64,000 bases of DNA from Endozoicomonas sp. ISHI1 (GTDB lineage Bacteria > Pseudomonadota > Gammaproteobacteria > Pseudomonadales > Endozoicomonadaceae), in NCBI RefSeq assembly GCF_024606225.1, contig NZ_JAGRPU010000001.1, positions 186,001 to 250,000 of the forward strand, written 5' to 3'. Positions within the stretch are counted from its first letter, which is position 1. Every line of letters starts with the position of its first letter. Positions 17,805-27,199 of this stretch are shown here, in pieces. Position numbers and translations under genes: made by a program. The notes below the pieces were generated by a model. The model saw only the letters and a program-made list of their open reading frames with translations, searched no databases and was not told the DNA's origin.

Positions 17805-20186
17805 ATGAGTTACGGATTACCACCAGCCTGCGGTTCAGCATCGCAAACGTCACAAAACCGCTTGCCTGATGCTCATCAGAAAACAACGCCTGCATCGAAT
17901 TTAAACCCGAATGCGCTTCCGTTTGTTCCTCGTGATTCGAGAGACAACCGGTTTTCGAACAGCCAAAATATTTGCCATCGGCGAACCACTGCGCACGGGG
18001 CACCTTCTTCCCAGAGTTCGCAGCCGTTAAGAAAGAAGCAAACGCCCATAGCGGCTAAAGAAAAAATCAGCGAAGCATACGAAGCACTGAAAAACCAACA
18101 TTTCAGCCATGCAGAAGAAAAATTTCAGGCCATCTTGCAAGAATACGAGGACCAACTCAGCCAGGCCGATTACCAAAACTCTGTCATAGGGCTGGCAAGA
18201 TCGCTAAAAGAACAAACTCCAAAAAAGCAGAAAGCAGCCTATTCTCGTCTGCAAGAACTCAGGTTGGAAGAACCATTGACTGAACTCGGGGCTTCCAAAA
18301 TCCCTAACCTTGACCTGACCCTGAGCCGCTGTGAACAGGCACTTGGACTGTTTTCGGATGCTGAAACACGACTGTTAAGACTGAGAAACATAAATCCCGA
18401 TGCTGATGAAGAGATTCTTTGCCAGCATTCCCACAATTTCGACGCTGATATTACCAATGCCCGACTGTGGCAGTTTATGGAAAAACACCAGATGACTGAA
18501 ACACTCCTGGTGAACATGAAAAAAGAGCTGACCAACGCACTGCAGTCGAATCCATACAGAGCCACAGCAAAAACTCTGTATCAACAACTCCGTACCATCA
18601 ATATGGCCCTGGCGCGACTCCTACAGGAGAGAGGCCTGTATGAATGGGCTGAAGAGTTACTGTTAGACATCAGTGGCAAGCGATCCAATAACAGCGAGGC
18701 GTTCCTTTGCAAGCCCTGTAGAAATAATGAAATTAATCTGGCACTGGCACGACTCTGGCAGGTAATGGGAAAGCATGAACGGACTGAAAAACTGCTGCTG
18801 AACATGAGTGGCAAGCACCCCAATGCCAGTGAAGAGATTCTTTGCAGGCCTTTTGGGGTTTTTGCTATTGATATGGCTTTGGTGCGGCATTGGGAAATTA
18901 TGAATAAACACAAACCGTCCGGAAAGTTGCTGCTGAACATGTGTGACAAACACCCCGATGCCAGTGAGGAGGTTCTTTGCAGGCCTTTTGGGAATCTTGA
19001 TATTGATCTGCCTTTGGTGCGGCATTGGGAGATCACGGGCAACTATCATCTGGCTGAAAAACTGCTACTGAACATGCTTGGCAAGCAGCCCGGCAAAAAC
19101 AAAGAAATCCTGTGTCAACCCTGCGGAAATTATGATCTGGATCTGAAGCTGGCGCGACTCTGGCATGATATGGGCAACTATGAATGGGCTGAAAGACTGC
19201 TGCTGAACATGTGTGGCAAAGACCCCAATGGCAATGAAGAACACCTGTGCAAACCTTGCGGGAATAACGATATTGACCTGGCCCTGATAAGAAATTGGGA
19301 GATGCTGGGCAAATATGAATGGGCTAAAAAATTGCTATTTAGCGTGGCAGGCAAGTCTCCCCTCGCCAGTGAGGAAGAGCTGTGCCAACCCTGTGGCGAT
19401 TTTAACATCGACCTGACTCTGGTGAGATATTGGGGGATAGTGGGCGAGAATAAACGGTCTGAAAAACTGCTGCTGAACATGAGTGGCAAGCCCCCCAAAG
19501 CCACTGAAGAATTACTGTGCCAACCCTGTGGGCAGCCTCTGATTGACATGGCCCTGGTGCGAACCTGGGAGGTAATGGGCGACTATAAACTGTGTGAAAA
19601 ACTGTTGCTGAACATGATAGGCAAGCAGCCCGATGACAATGAGGAAGACCTGTGCAGGCCCAGCGGAAATCACGATGTTGATCTGGCCCTGGTACGTCTC
19701 TGGCAGATGATGAATAAAAACGAACGGGCCCAAAGACTGATTAAGCATTGCTGTGATGTCTACCCAACGAGCGAATGTAAATTGGCACTGCTGAGTCTGC
19801 AAGCCGGGACAGCAAGATTTATGAAAATGATGATGGCCCATCAGGAAAGTGCCAATACACTGCTGTTAACCTCGATCCATTATTTCAGGCTGGCTACTCG
19901 AAAGATAGCGGATGATGACCCTGAGTCAGGACAAGATAACCTTAAAAAGGCGCTTGAGTATGTGGAATCCGCATTGAAGAAATACCCCTTGAGCGCAGGC
20001 GCTTGTTCGCAAAAAGCGCACTGTCTCAGAATGATGGATTTCAGTGAAGAGGTATGGAGGGAATGGTTCAATAAAGCTCACACCCTTGACCCCGGCAGGG
20101 TAGAGAAGTTTAAAACTGACAATGATTGGCGAATCACCGAAGCGATAGCTCTTCAAAAGGTGAAGCATCTGGCACAGCCAACCTGA
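17805..20186 (+). CDS. Tandem TPR-like 45-residue repeat protein (copy T9)
   Basis: This 793-residue copy has eight repeats; the start is ATG 17805 after AAAGGGAGG. The extra unit relative to T2 is repeat 3 (SGKLLLNMCDKHPDASEE), which looks like a diverged copy of repeat 2. The C-terminal half is very close to T2 (RLIKHCCDVYPTSECKLALL, GTARFMKMM, VEKFKTDNDWRITEAIALQK), so T2 and T9 form a subfamily although they lie 17 kb apart. No signal peptide, membrane segment or catalytic motif is seen. Confidence 0.88.
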   Translation: MSYGLPPACGSASQTSQNRLPDAHQKTTPASNLNPNALPFVPRDSRDNRFSNSQNICHRRTTAHGAPSSQSSQPLRKKQTPIAAKEKISEAYEALKNQHFSHAEEKFQAILQEYEDQLSQADYQNSVIGLARSLKEQTPKKQKAAYSRLQELRLEEPLTELGASKIPNLDLTLSRCEQALGLFSDAETRLLRLRNINPDADEEILCQHSHNFDADITNARLWQFMEKHQMTETLLVNMKKELTNALQSNPYRATAKTLYQQLRTINMALARLLQERGLYEWAEELLLDISGKRSNNSEAFLCKPCRNNEINLALARLWQVMGKHERTEKLLLNMSGKHPNASEEILCRPFGVFAIDMALVRHWEIMNKHKPSGKLLLNMCDKHPDASEEVLCRPFGNLDIDLPLVRHWEITGNYHLAEKLLLNMLGKQPGKNKEILCQPCGNYDLDLKLARLWHDMGNYEWAERLLLNMCGKDPNGNEEHLCKPCGNNDIDLALIRNWEMLGKYEWAKKLLFSVAGKSPLASEEELCQPCGDFNIDLTLVRYWGIVGENKRSEKLLLNMSGKPPKATEELLCQPCGQPLIDMALVRTWEVMGDYKLCEKLLLNMIGKQPDDNEEDLCRPSGNHDVDLALVRLWQMMNKNERAQRLIKHCCDVYPTSECKLALLSLQAGTARFMKMMMAHQESANTLLLTSIHYFRLATRKIADDDPESGQDNLKKALEYVESALKKYPLSAGACSQKAHCLRMMDFSEEVWREWFNKAHTLDPGRVEKFKTDNDWRITEAIALQKVKHLAQPT

Positions 20187-20317
20187 GCGCCTGCGGCGAA
20201 AATAAGAGTCTGGCCAATGAGCCAGCAATATTGAACTCCAAAGGGTCTGGAAATTCAGGCTCCTGAACTCTTATGTACTTTTGCTGTCTGAAAAGCATAA
20301 AGGGAGATTACTTTGCC

Positions 20318-22858
20318 ATGAGTTACGGATTACCACCAGCCTGCGGTTCAACATCGCAACCGTCACAACATCGCTTGCCTGATGTCAACCAGGACACTCA
20401 TCAGGACGTGGCGCGTGCATCGAAACTCAACCCGTATGCGCGACCGTTTGTTCCTCGTGGTTCGAGTGGCGATGACGATCGGTCTTCGGCCAGGTCTTCA
20501 GCTATGCCCCCAACTATTCACGATCGGCGAACCACTGCGTACAGGGCATCTTCTTCTCAAAGGCCGCACCCGTTAAGGAACAGGCAATCGCCTGAAGCGG
20601 CAAACGAAAAAATCGATCAAGCTTACAAAGCACTGAAAAACCAACATTTCAGCCATGCAGAAGAAAAATTTCAGGCCATCTTAAATGAATACCGGGGCCA
20701 ACTCAGCCAGATCGACTACCAAAGGACAGTCATAGGGCTGGCAAGATCGCTGAAAGAGCAAAACCGGGAAAAGCAAAAAAAAGCCTGTTATCGTCTGGAA
20801 AAACTCAGGTTGAAAGGCCCCTTGACTGCACTCGGGGCTTCCAGAATTACTAACCTTGACCTGACCCTGAGCCACTGTGAACAGGCACTTGGATTGCTTC
20901 CTGCTGCTGAAAAACGACTGTTAATACTGAGAAATATAAAGCCCGGTGCTGATGAAGAGATCCTTTGCCAGACTTCTCACAATTTCGACGCGGATATGAG
21001 TAATGCCCGACTGTGGCAGTCGATGGAAAAACACCAGATGACGGAAACACTGCTGGTGAACGTGAAAACAGAGCTGACCAGAAAACTGCAATCGAATCGA
21101 AGCACTGCCACTGCAGAAACCCTCCATAAACACCTCCATATCGTCAATATTGCCCTGGTGCGACTCTTACAGGAGAGGGGTCTGTATGAATGGGCTGAAA
21201 ATCTGCTGCTGAATATAAGTGGCAAGCCATCCAATGGCAGTGACGAGTTCCTCTGCAAGCCCTGTGGAGATAATGAAATTGATCTGGCCCTGGCACGACT
21301 CTGGCAGTTGATGGAAAAGAATGAACGGGCTGAAAAACTGCTGTTGAACATGAGTGGCAAGCCCCCCAATGCCAGTGAAGAAATTCTATGCACTCACTCT
21401 GGAAATCGTGAAATTGACCTGGCCCTGGTGCGACTCTGGCAGACAAAAGGCAAACACGAATGGTCTGAAAAATTGCTACTGGACATGACGGGTAAGCATC
21501 CCGGTGCCAGTGAAGAGATTCTCTGCCGACCTTTTGGACGTCTTGATATTGATATGACTCTGGTTCGACACTGGGAAATCATGGGCAAATATCACCTGGT
21601 TGGAAGATTGCTGTTGAACATGAGTAACAAGCACCCCAGTGACAGTGAAGAAAGCCTGTGTCTGCCCTGCGGAGTTTATGAAATTGACTTGGCCATGGTT
21701 CGATACTGGGAGGATGTAGGCCAATATAATACGGCTGAAAAGCTGCTGCTGAACATGATGGGCAAGCAGCCCAACCAAAATATAGAAATCTTGTGTCAAT
21801 CCTGTAGAGATCATCAATTAGATCTGGCTTTGGCACGACTCTGGCATATGATGGAGAAATATGAATGGGCTGAAAGACTGCTGCTGAGCGCCAGTGACAA
21901 AGACCCCAATGATAATGCAGAACGCCTGTGCAAGCCTTGCGGGAATAAACATATTGATCTGGCCCTGATAAGAAATTGGGAGATACAGGGCAAATATATA
22001 TTGGCTGAAAGGTTGCTGTTGAACATGGTTGGCAAATCTCCCTTCGCCAGTATGGAAACGCTGTGCAAGCCCTATGGCGATTCGACAATCGACCTGACTC
22101 TGGTGAGACATTGGGATGTGGTGGGCGAATATAAACGGTCTGAAAAACTGCTGCTGAACATGAGTGACAAGCACCCCAAAGACCCTGAAGAATTACTCTG
22201 CAAACCCTGTGGGCAGCCTCTGGTTGACATCGCCCTGATGCGAACCTGGGAGTCAATGGGCGAGTATAAACGATCTGAAAAACTGTTGCTGAACATGATT
22301 GGCAAGCACCCCGATAACGATGAGGAAGACCTGTGCAAGCCTAGCGGGAATCATGATCTTGATCTGGCCCTGGGACGTCTCTGGGAGATAATGAATAAAA
22401 CAGAACGGGCCCAAAGACTGATTCATCGTTGCTGTGATTTATACCATACGAGTGAATGTGAGTTGGCACTGCTTAATTCCTATGCCGGGACAGCGAGATT
22501 TATGGAAATGATTACCGGGTATCAGGAAAGCGCCAATATATTGCTGTCAAACTCGATCCATTATTTCCGACTGGCCTCTCAACAAATAGCAGACAATGAC
22601 CCTGGGTCAGGACAAAGTAACCTTAAAAAGGCGCTTGAGTATGCAGAATCCGTACTAGAGAAACACCCCGGGAATGCAGGCGCCTGTTCGCAAAAAGCGC
22701 ACTGTCTCAGAATGATGAATGACCGTAAAGAGGTTTGGAGCGAATGGTTCAAAAAAGCCAATGCCCTTGACCCCGGACGGTTAGGGAAGTTTAAAGCTAA
22801 CGACATTTGGCGAATCATCGAAGCTCGAGCCGTTCAAAAGGTGAAGGATCTGGCATAG
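20318..22858 (+). CDS. Tandem TPR-like 45-residue repeat protein (copy T10)
   Basis: This 846-residue copy has nine repeats; the start is ATG 20318 after AAGGGAG. Repeat 2 (ILCTHSGNREIDLALVRLWQ) is nearly the same as repeat 2 of T6, although the genes otherwise belong to different subfamilies, so units have been exchanged between genes. The stop TAG 22856-22858 arises from a CAG codon present in T9, so this copy lacks the last three residues (QPT). It is the last intact gene of the first array; a fragment of an eleventh copy follows. Confidence 0.88.
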   Translation: MSYGLPPACGSTSQPSQHRLPDVNQDTHQDVARASKLNPYARPFVPRGSSGDDDRSSARSSAMPPTIHDRRTTAYRASSSQRPHPLRNRQSPEAANEKIDQAYKALKNQHFSHAEEKFQAILNEYRGQLSQIDYQRTVIGLARSLKEQNREKQKKACYRLEKLRLKGPLTALGASRITNLDLTLSHCEQALGLLPAAEKRLLILRNIKPGADEEILCQTSHNFDADMSNARLWQSMEKHQMTETLLVNVKTELTRKLQSNRSTATAETLHKHLHIVNIALVRLLQERGLYEWAENLLLNISGKPSNGSDEFLCKPCGDNEIDLALARLWQLMEKNERAEKLLLNMSGKPPNASEEILCTHSGNREIDLALVRLWQTKGKHEWSEKLLLDMTGKHPGASEEILCRPFGRLDIDMTLVRHWEIMGKYHLVGRLLLNMSNKHPSDSEESLCLPCGVYEIDLAMVRYWEDVGQYNTAEKLLLNMMGKQPNQNIEILCQSCRDHQLDLALARLWHMMEKYEWAERLLLSASDKDPNDNAERLCKPCGNKHIDLALIRNWEIQGKYILAERLLLNMVGKSPFASMETLCKPYGDSTIDLTLVRHWDVVGEYKRSEKLLLNMSDKHPKDPEELLCKPCGQPLVDIALMRTWESMGEYKRSEKLLLNMIGKHPDNDEEDLCKPSGNHDLDLALGRLWEIMNKTERAQRLIHRCCDLYHTSECELALLNSYAGTARFMEMITGYQESANILLSNSIHYFRLASQQIADNDPGSGQSNLKKALEYAESVLEKHPGNAGACSQKAHCLRMMNDRKEVWSEWFKKANALDPGRLGKFKANDIWRIIEARAVQKVKDLA

Positions 22859-22938
22859 CCAACCTGAGCGCCTGCGGCGAAAATAAGAGTCTGACCAATG
22901 AGCCAGAAATATTGAATTCCAAAGGGTAAGTCATTAAG

Positions 22939-23021
22939 GCACTTCCGTTTGTTGCTCGTGGTTCGAGGAACGATCGGTCTTCGGGCACGCCTCCAACTAT
23001 CCACCATCGGCGAACCAGGAA
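22939..23021 (+). pseudogene. Remnant of an eleventh TPR-like gene (T11, N-terminal fragment)
   Basis: After the normal spacer start (22859-22937) the sequence jumps into the N-terminal coding region of the family: bases matching LPFV.RGSRNDRSS and the PPTIHHRRT segment of T10-like genes, then breaks off near 23021. The start codon, the repeats and the C-terminus are missing. It is not translatable as a family protein. Confidence 0.7.
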
Positions 23022-23175
23022 GTAATGATTGCCTACTGTCACTGAGTGAAGCCATTCCGCATGCACCGAAAGACAGAAACCCACTTTCTGCTTATTGATC
23101 ATGGTCTCGAACCGGAGTCCTGTTTTTATCAGTTGAATTGAACAACCTATCATGAACTTTTTTTCTAAAACCGAC
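23022..23175 (+). pseudogene. Remnant of the 3' end and downstream spacer of a WD40 array gene
   Basis: Immediately after the T11 fragment the DNA matches the tails of W3 and W4: GATTGCCTACTGTCACTGAG, the following ATTCCGCATGC..GAAAGACAG stretch, and the TATGAACTTT spacer motif. The junction near 23022 fuses the two gene families. The rest of 22859-23249 holds only this remnant and the leader of W1. Confidence 0.6.
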
Positions 23176-23249
23176 TCCAATTAACTCAACCAATGTCCGA
23201 CAACCTTGCAAATCATCAAGGTTAACTACCCAATTTCAGGAAACAAAGC

Positions 23250-24785
23250 ATGAATGGAATAGATAATAGCTGCGATATTGCAGGTTCACATTCACTGGCA
23301 ACCAGGCAAGCTCAATCGGAAATAACAACGGGAATCAGTGCAGGTAGAAGTATTACTGTATCTGGCGAGGAAAAAAAGGAAAAAACGTCATTACTGGATT
23401 TATCCGCATTTCCCCTCATATTTCGTTATTTAAAACTTCGGGATATTCGCAGTTTGGAACAGGTATGTACCTATCTTCACGCTGCGGTAAAAGAAAATAA
23501 CGCACTGGCAAAAGCCTGGTATCGGCAGTTTTTTTCAACACACCAATACCAACTAAGGACAGCCATCACTACAAAAAATGATCACCAATTCCGTAGCTGG
23601 TTTGAGTCTTTTTCAAATGATATGGCGTTAGTGGACTCATTAACCAATCGCAAACGAGAGGCTGTTTTTTGCCCTGCTCTGTTGTACTTCAACAAGACTA
23701 ACCTGATGTCTGAATGTAAAACATTTAAATTGGAAACAAAAGACACCATTCACGCAAATGCAATTATCAGAACAGCCGCCCTTAGTGTCGATGGCCGTTA
23801 CCTGGTCACCGCCGTTGGAGACAACTCGGCAATGGTCTACGCTCAAGGGGCTAATGGATCCTGGGTAATAAAAACCGCCATTATCCATAATGACCTTGTC
23901 ACGTCAGCCAACTTCAGTCTTGATGGCCGCCATGTGGTCACCGCCAGTCGGGGTCGCGAGGCGAAAATATATAGCCTGGGACGCGATGAATCATGGGAAA
24001 CAAACGTTACCGTTACCCTTGACTCTGCCATCAGATCAGCCAGCTTCAGCCCCGATAGCCAACATGTGGTGATCGTCAGTATGGAACGCATGGCGCAAAT
24101 CCATAGCCTGAAGAACAATGGATCATGGGAATTAACAGCCAACCTTTACGATGTTCGCTCAGCCACCTTCAGCGCCGATAGCCGCCGTTTGGTGACTGCC
24201 GAACGTGGTAGCACAGAGATGAAGATCCATAGCCAGAAGTCCGATGGATCATGGGAAGTAAAAAATATCATTCGCCTTGAGGATAGTATCAACTTAATCA
24301 GCTTCAGCCCGGAAGACCGCTATGTGATAACCCTCAATGGGCATTCCAAGGCGAGAATGTATCGCTGTGAGACCAATGAATCATGGAAAAGTGTGGTCGA
24401 AATTCAACACAAGCAAGTTATCCATTCGACTACTTTCAGTGCGGATGGCCGCCATGTGGCGACTGCGAGCCTGGATGGCATAGTAAAAATCTATGGCCAG
24501 AGAGCCGGTGGATTATGGGAAGAAAAAACCATCATTGATCACAAGCATTCAGTTGAATCAGTGACCTTCAGCTCTGACAGTCGCCACCTGGTGACTACCT
24601 GTCATAGCCACACAGCGAAAATCATTGGTCAGGAAGCCGATGGGTCATGGGTGGAAAAAGCCTGCATCACCCATGCTTGCTGGATCTTATCTGCCACTTT
24701 CAGCGCCGATAGCAGCCGTGTGATAACCGCAGGTTGTGATGGAACGGTGCAAATCACTGAACTACAGAGGAGTGACGTATATTAA
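23250..24785 (+). CDS. F-box and WD40-like repeat protein (copy W1)
   Basis: This 511-residue protein starts at ATG 23250 after CAGGAAA. An F-box-like segment spans about 47-94 (LIFRYLKLRDIRSLEQVCTY, then AKAWYRQF). A conserved linker (to about 165, with PALLYFNKTNLMSECKTF) follows, then eight repeats of about 44 residues of the form SATFSADGRHVVTAS.D..AKIY....GSWE, i.e. a WD40-like propeller. In eukaryotes F-box proteins bring substrates, bound by the propeller, to SCF ubiquitin ligases (as Cdc4/Fbw7 do). A similar host-directed role is inferred. No Sec signal is seen. It is the most divergent full copy: several blades lack the TAS.D core (repeat 4 TAERGST, repeat 5 TLNGHSK). Confidence 0.88.
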   Translation: MNGIDNSCDIAGSHSLATRQAQSEITTGISAGRSITVSGEEKKEKTSLLDLSAFPLIFRYLKLRDIRSLEQVCTYLHAAVKENNALAKAWYRQFFSTHQYQLRTAITTKNDHQFRSWFESFSNDMALVDSLTNRKREAVFCPALLYFNKTNLMSECKTFKLETKDTIHANAIIRTAALSVDGRYLVTAVGDNSAMVYAQGANGSWVIKTAIIHNDLVTSANFSLDGRHVVTASRGREAKIYSLGRDESWETNVTVTLDSAIRSASFSPDSQHVVIVSMERMAQIHSLKNNGSWELTANLYDVRSATFSADSRRLVTAERGSTEMKIHSQKSDGSWEVKNIIRLEDSINLISFSPEDRYVITLNGHSKARMYRCETNESWKSVVEIQHKQVIHSTTFSADGRHVATASLDGIVKIYGQRAGGLWEEKTIIDHKHSVESVTFSSDSRHLVTTCHSHTAKIIGQEADGSWVEKACITHACWILSATFSADSSRVITAGCDGTVQITELQRSDVY

Positions 24786-24850
24786 CTCAATCAACGTTGG
24801 ACGTCCTTGCGAATCATTAAGGATAAAAACTCACTTTCAGGGAACAAAGC

Positions 24851-26413
24851 ATGAATGGAATAGGTAATAACTCCAGCATTGCAGGTTCATACTCACCACC
24901 ACCCAAGCGAGCTCGATTGGAAACACCAGCGGATTCCGGTTCGGGTTGGAGTATCACTGTATCTGACAAGGAAAATAAAGACAGGCCCTCATTGCGAGAT
25001 TTATCCTTACTATCAAGCTCCCTCATTTGTCGCTATTTAAAGCTTCGGGATATTCGCAGTTTAAAACAGGTATGTACCTACCTTAACAACACGATCAAAC
25101 AGGATAATGCTCTGGCAAAAGCGTGGTATCGGCAGTTTTCTTCATCACACCGGTATCTGCTATGGACAACCATCACTGCCAAAAATGAGAACCAACTCCA
25201 TGATTGGCTGAAGACTTTTACGAATGATAAGGCGTTAATCGATTCACTGACAAATCGCCGACAGAAGAGTGTTTATTTACCTGCTCTGTTATATTTCACC
25301 AAAACTAACCTGATGTCTGAATGTGAAAGATTTAATTTAGTAACAAAAACCATCATTAAAGAAGATGACGAAGTCAAATCAGCCTCTCTCAGCGCTGATG
25401 GCCGTCACCTGGTGACGGCCAGCATCGATCATTCGGCAAGAATCTACGGCCACAAGGCCGATGGATCATGGGAAAAAAGAGCCATCATTCCCCATAACAG
25501 GTGGGTCAAATCAGCTATCTTTAGCCCCAATAGTCAATATGTGGTGACTGCCAGCAACGATAGCAGGGCACAAATTTACGGCCCCGGGTGCAATAAACGA
25601 TGGAAATTAAAAGCCATCATTTCCCATAATCATTCGGTCAAGTCAGCCTCTTTCAGTGCCAATGGCCGCCATGTGGTGACTGCCAGTTGGGATAGAACGG
25701 CGCAAATCCATAGCCAGAAGGACGACGGATCATGGGAATTAACAGCCACCCTTTTTCACAATGATGCTGTCCAATCAGCCATTTTCAGCGCCGATGGCCG
25801 TCATGTGGTCACCGCCTGCTGGGATAAAACCGCGAAAGTTCATACCCTGAAAGACGATGGAACATGGGAAGTAAAAGGTACCCTTTCCCATAAAGGTCCT
25901 GTCATATCAGCCAACTTCAGCCCCGATAGTCGCTATGTGGTGACTGGCAGCAAGGACCGCAGGGCGAAAATCTATGGCAGGGAAACCAATGGATCATGGG
26001 TACGAAAAGCCATCATTCACCACGAAGATGATGTCAACTCAGCTACCTTCAGCCCCGATGGCCGCCATGTGGTGACTGCCAGTAATGATGGCAGGGTGAA
26101 AATCTATGGTCAGAAAGCCAATGGATCATGGGAAGAAAAAACCAACACATACCATAAGGATGGAGTCAACTCGGCCAGCTTCAGCCCTGATGGCCGTCAT
26201 CTGGTGACTGCCAGCAAGGACGGAACGGCGAAAATCATCGGGCAGGAAGCTGATGGGTCATGGTTAGAAAAAGCCAGCATTGCCCATAAAGGCTGTGTCT
26301 GCTCAGCCACCTTTAGCGCCGATGGTAGCCACGTAGTCACAGCCAGTGACGACTGCACGTTGAAAATTACTGAACTACGGAGGAGTCATCAATTGTTTGC
26401 TGCCACTGAATGA
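24851..26413 (+). CDS. F-box and WD40-like repeat protein (copy W2)
   Basis: This 520-residue copy starts at ATG 24851, after CAGGGAA, only 65 bp after W1, a much shorter spacer than elsewhere in the array, so W1 and W2 may be co-transcribed. The N-terminus has a basic patch PPPKRARLE resembling a c-Myc-type nuclear localisation signal. The F-box-like segment is at about 50-98 (SLICRYLKLRDIRSLKQVCT). Eight regular blades follow, ending in KITELRRS. It differs from most later members in the long serine-rich DLSLLSSS stretch ahead of the F-box. Confidence 0.88.
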   Translation: MNGIGNNSSIAGSYSPPPKRARLETPADSGSGWSITVSDKENKDRPSLRDLSLLSSSLICRYLKLRDIRSLKQVCTYLNNTIKQDNALAKAWYRQFSSSHRYLLWTTITAKNENQLHDWLKTFTNDKALIDSLTNRRQKSVYLPALLYFTKTNLMSECERFNLVTKTIIKEDDEVKSASLSADGRHLVTASIDHSARIYGHKADGSWEKRAIIPHNRWVKSAIFSPNSQYVVTASNDSRAQIYGPGCNKRWKLKAIISHNHSVKSASFSANGRHVVTASWDRTAQIHSQKDDGSWELTATLFHNDAVQSAIFSADGRHVVTACWDKTAKVHTLKDDGTWEVKGTLSHKGPVISANFSPDSRYVVTGSKDRRAKIYGRETNGSWVRKAIIHHEDDVNSATFSPDGRHVVTASNDGRVKIYGQKANGSWEEKTNTYHKDGVNSASFSPDGRHLVTASKDGTAKIIGQEADGSWLEKASIAHKGCVCSATFSADGSHVVTASDDCTLKITELRRSHQLFAATE

Positions 26414-26515
26414 CGCCATTCTGCACGTGTTCATAGAAAGAGACTTTGTTAGTTTCATTCAACAACACGCTATGAACTTTCATTCTGAAACTGAGTCTAA
26501 ATCGCAGCATCAATA

Positions 26516-26543
26516 TTGACTGCCCGTGCTGATCGAATATAAA
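26516..26543 (+). promoter_or_regulatory. Sigma-70-like promoter of W3
   Basis: TTGACT (26516-26521), 16-bp spacing, TATAAA (26538-26543), upstream of GGAGGA (26554-26559) and ATG 26567. This is the best -10 box of the family; the other members have GATAAA. Confidence 0.6.
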
Positions 26544-26566
26544 TACCCACTTTGGAGGAACCTGAC

Positions 26567-27052
26567 ATGCACGGAATACATGATCACTCCTGCATTAAGG
26601 GTTCAGAATCAACACCATCCAAGCGAGTTCGATTGCAAACACCTGCGTGTGCCAGTGCGGGTAGAACGATCAAGCTGGCTGATAAGGAAACAACGTCATT
26701 GCTGCATTTATACTTATCATCATTTTCCATTATTTTTCGCTGTTTGAAACTTCGGGATATTCGCAGTATGGAACTCGTATGTACCCGCCTTCGCGATGAA
26801 GTCAACACGGCCATCTTCAGCCCCAATGGCCGCCGCATGGTGACTGCCAGTTTCTTCGATGGCACGGCGAAAATCATTGCTCAGGAGCCTGATGGGTCAT
26901 GGTCGGAAAAAGCCAGTATTTCCCATAATACTCCGGTCCGATCAGCCAGCTTCAGCGCCGATGGCAGTCATGTAGTCACCACCAGTTACGACGGCATGGT
27001 AATAATCACTGAACTGCGCAGGAGTGATTTATTGCCTGCCGTCACTGGGTGA
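26567..27052 (+). CDS. Mini F-box protein with internal deletion (copy W3)
   Basis: This 161-residue protein begins MHGIHDHS at ATG 26567 after GGAGGA. It keeps the family leader with a basic patch (PSKRVRLQ), the F-box-like segment (SIIFRCLKLRDIRSMELVCT) and the last two WD40-like blades, with the usual ITELRRSD ending. The linker and six blades are missing: the frame passes from the F-box (CTRLRD) straight into a blade (TAIFSPNGRR). The deletion is in frame and may have used a short GATG homology. Two blades cannot close a propeller. It may be a decaying gene, but the intact frame and a strong promoter leave open a short functional F-box protein. Confidence 0.7.
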   Translation: MHGIHDHSCIKGSESTPSKRVRLQTPACASAGRTIKLADKETTSLLHLYLSSFSIIFRCLKLRDIRSMELVCTRLRDEVNTAIFSPNGRRMVTASFFDGTAKIIAQEPDGSWSEKASISHNTPVRSASFSADGSHVVTTSYDGMVIITELRRSDLLPAVTG

Positions 27053-27199
27053 AGCCATTCTGCGTGCGCTGAAGGACACTTTGTTCGTCTTGCTTAACAA
27101 TAAAATGAACTTTCATTCCAAAACCGACTCTAACCTGTGGCATCTATCTTGATCAGGTTTGCCAATCGGGGATATACACCTGCTTTCACGGAATAAAGA

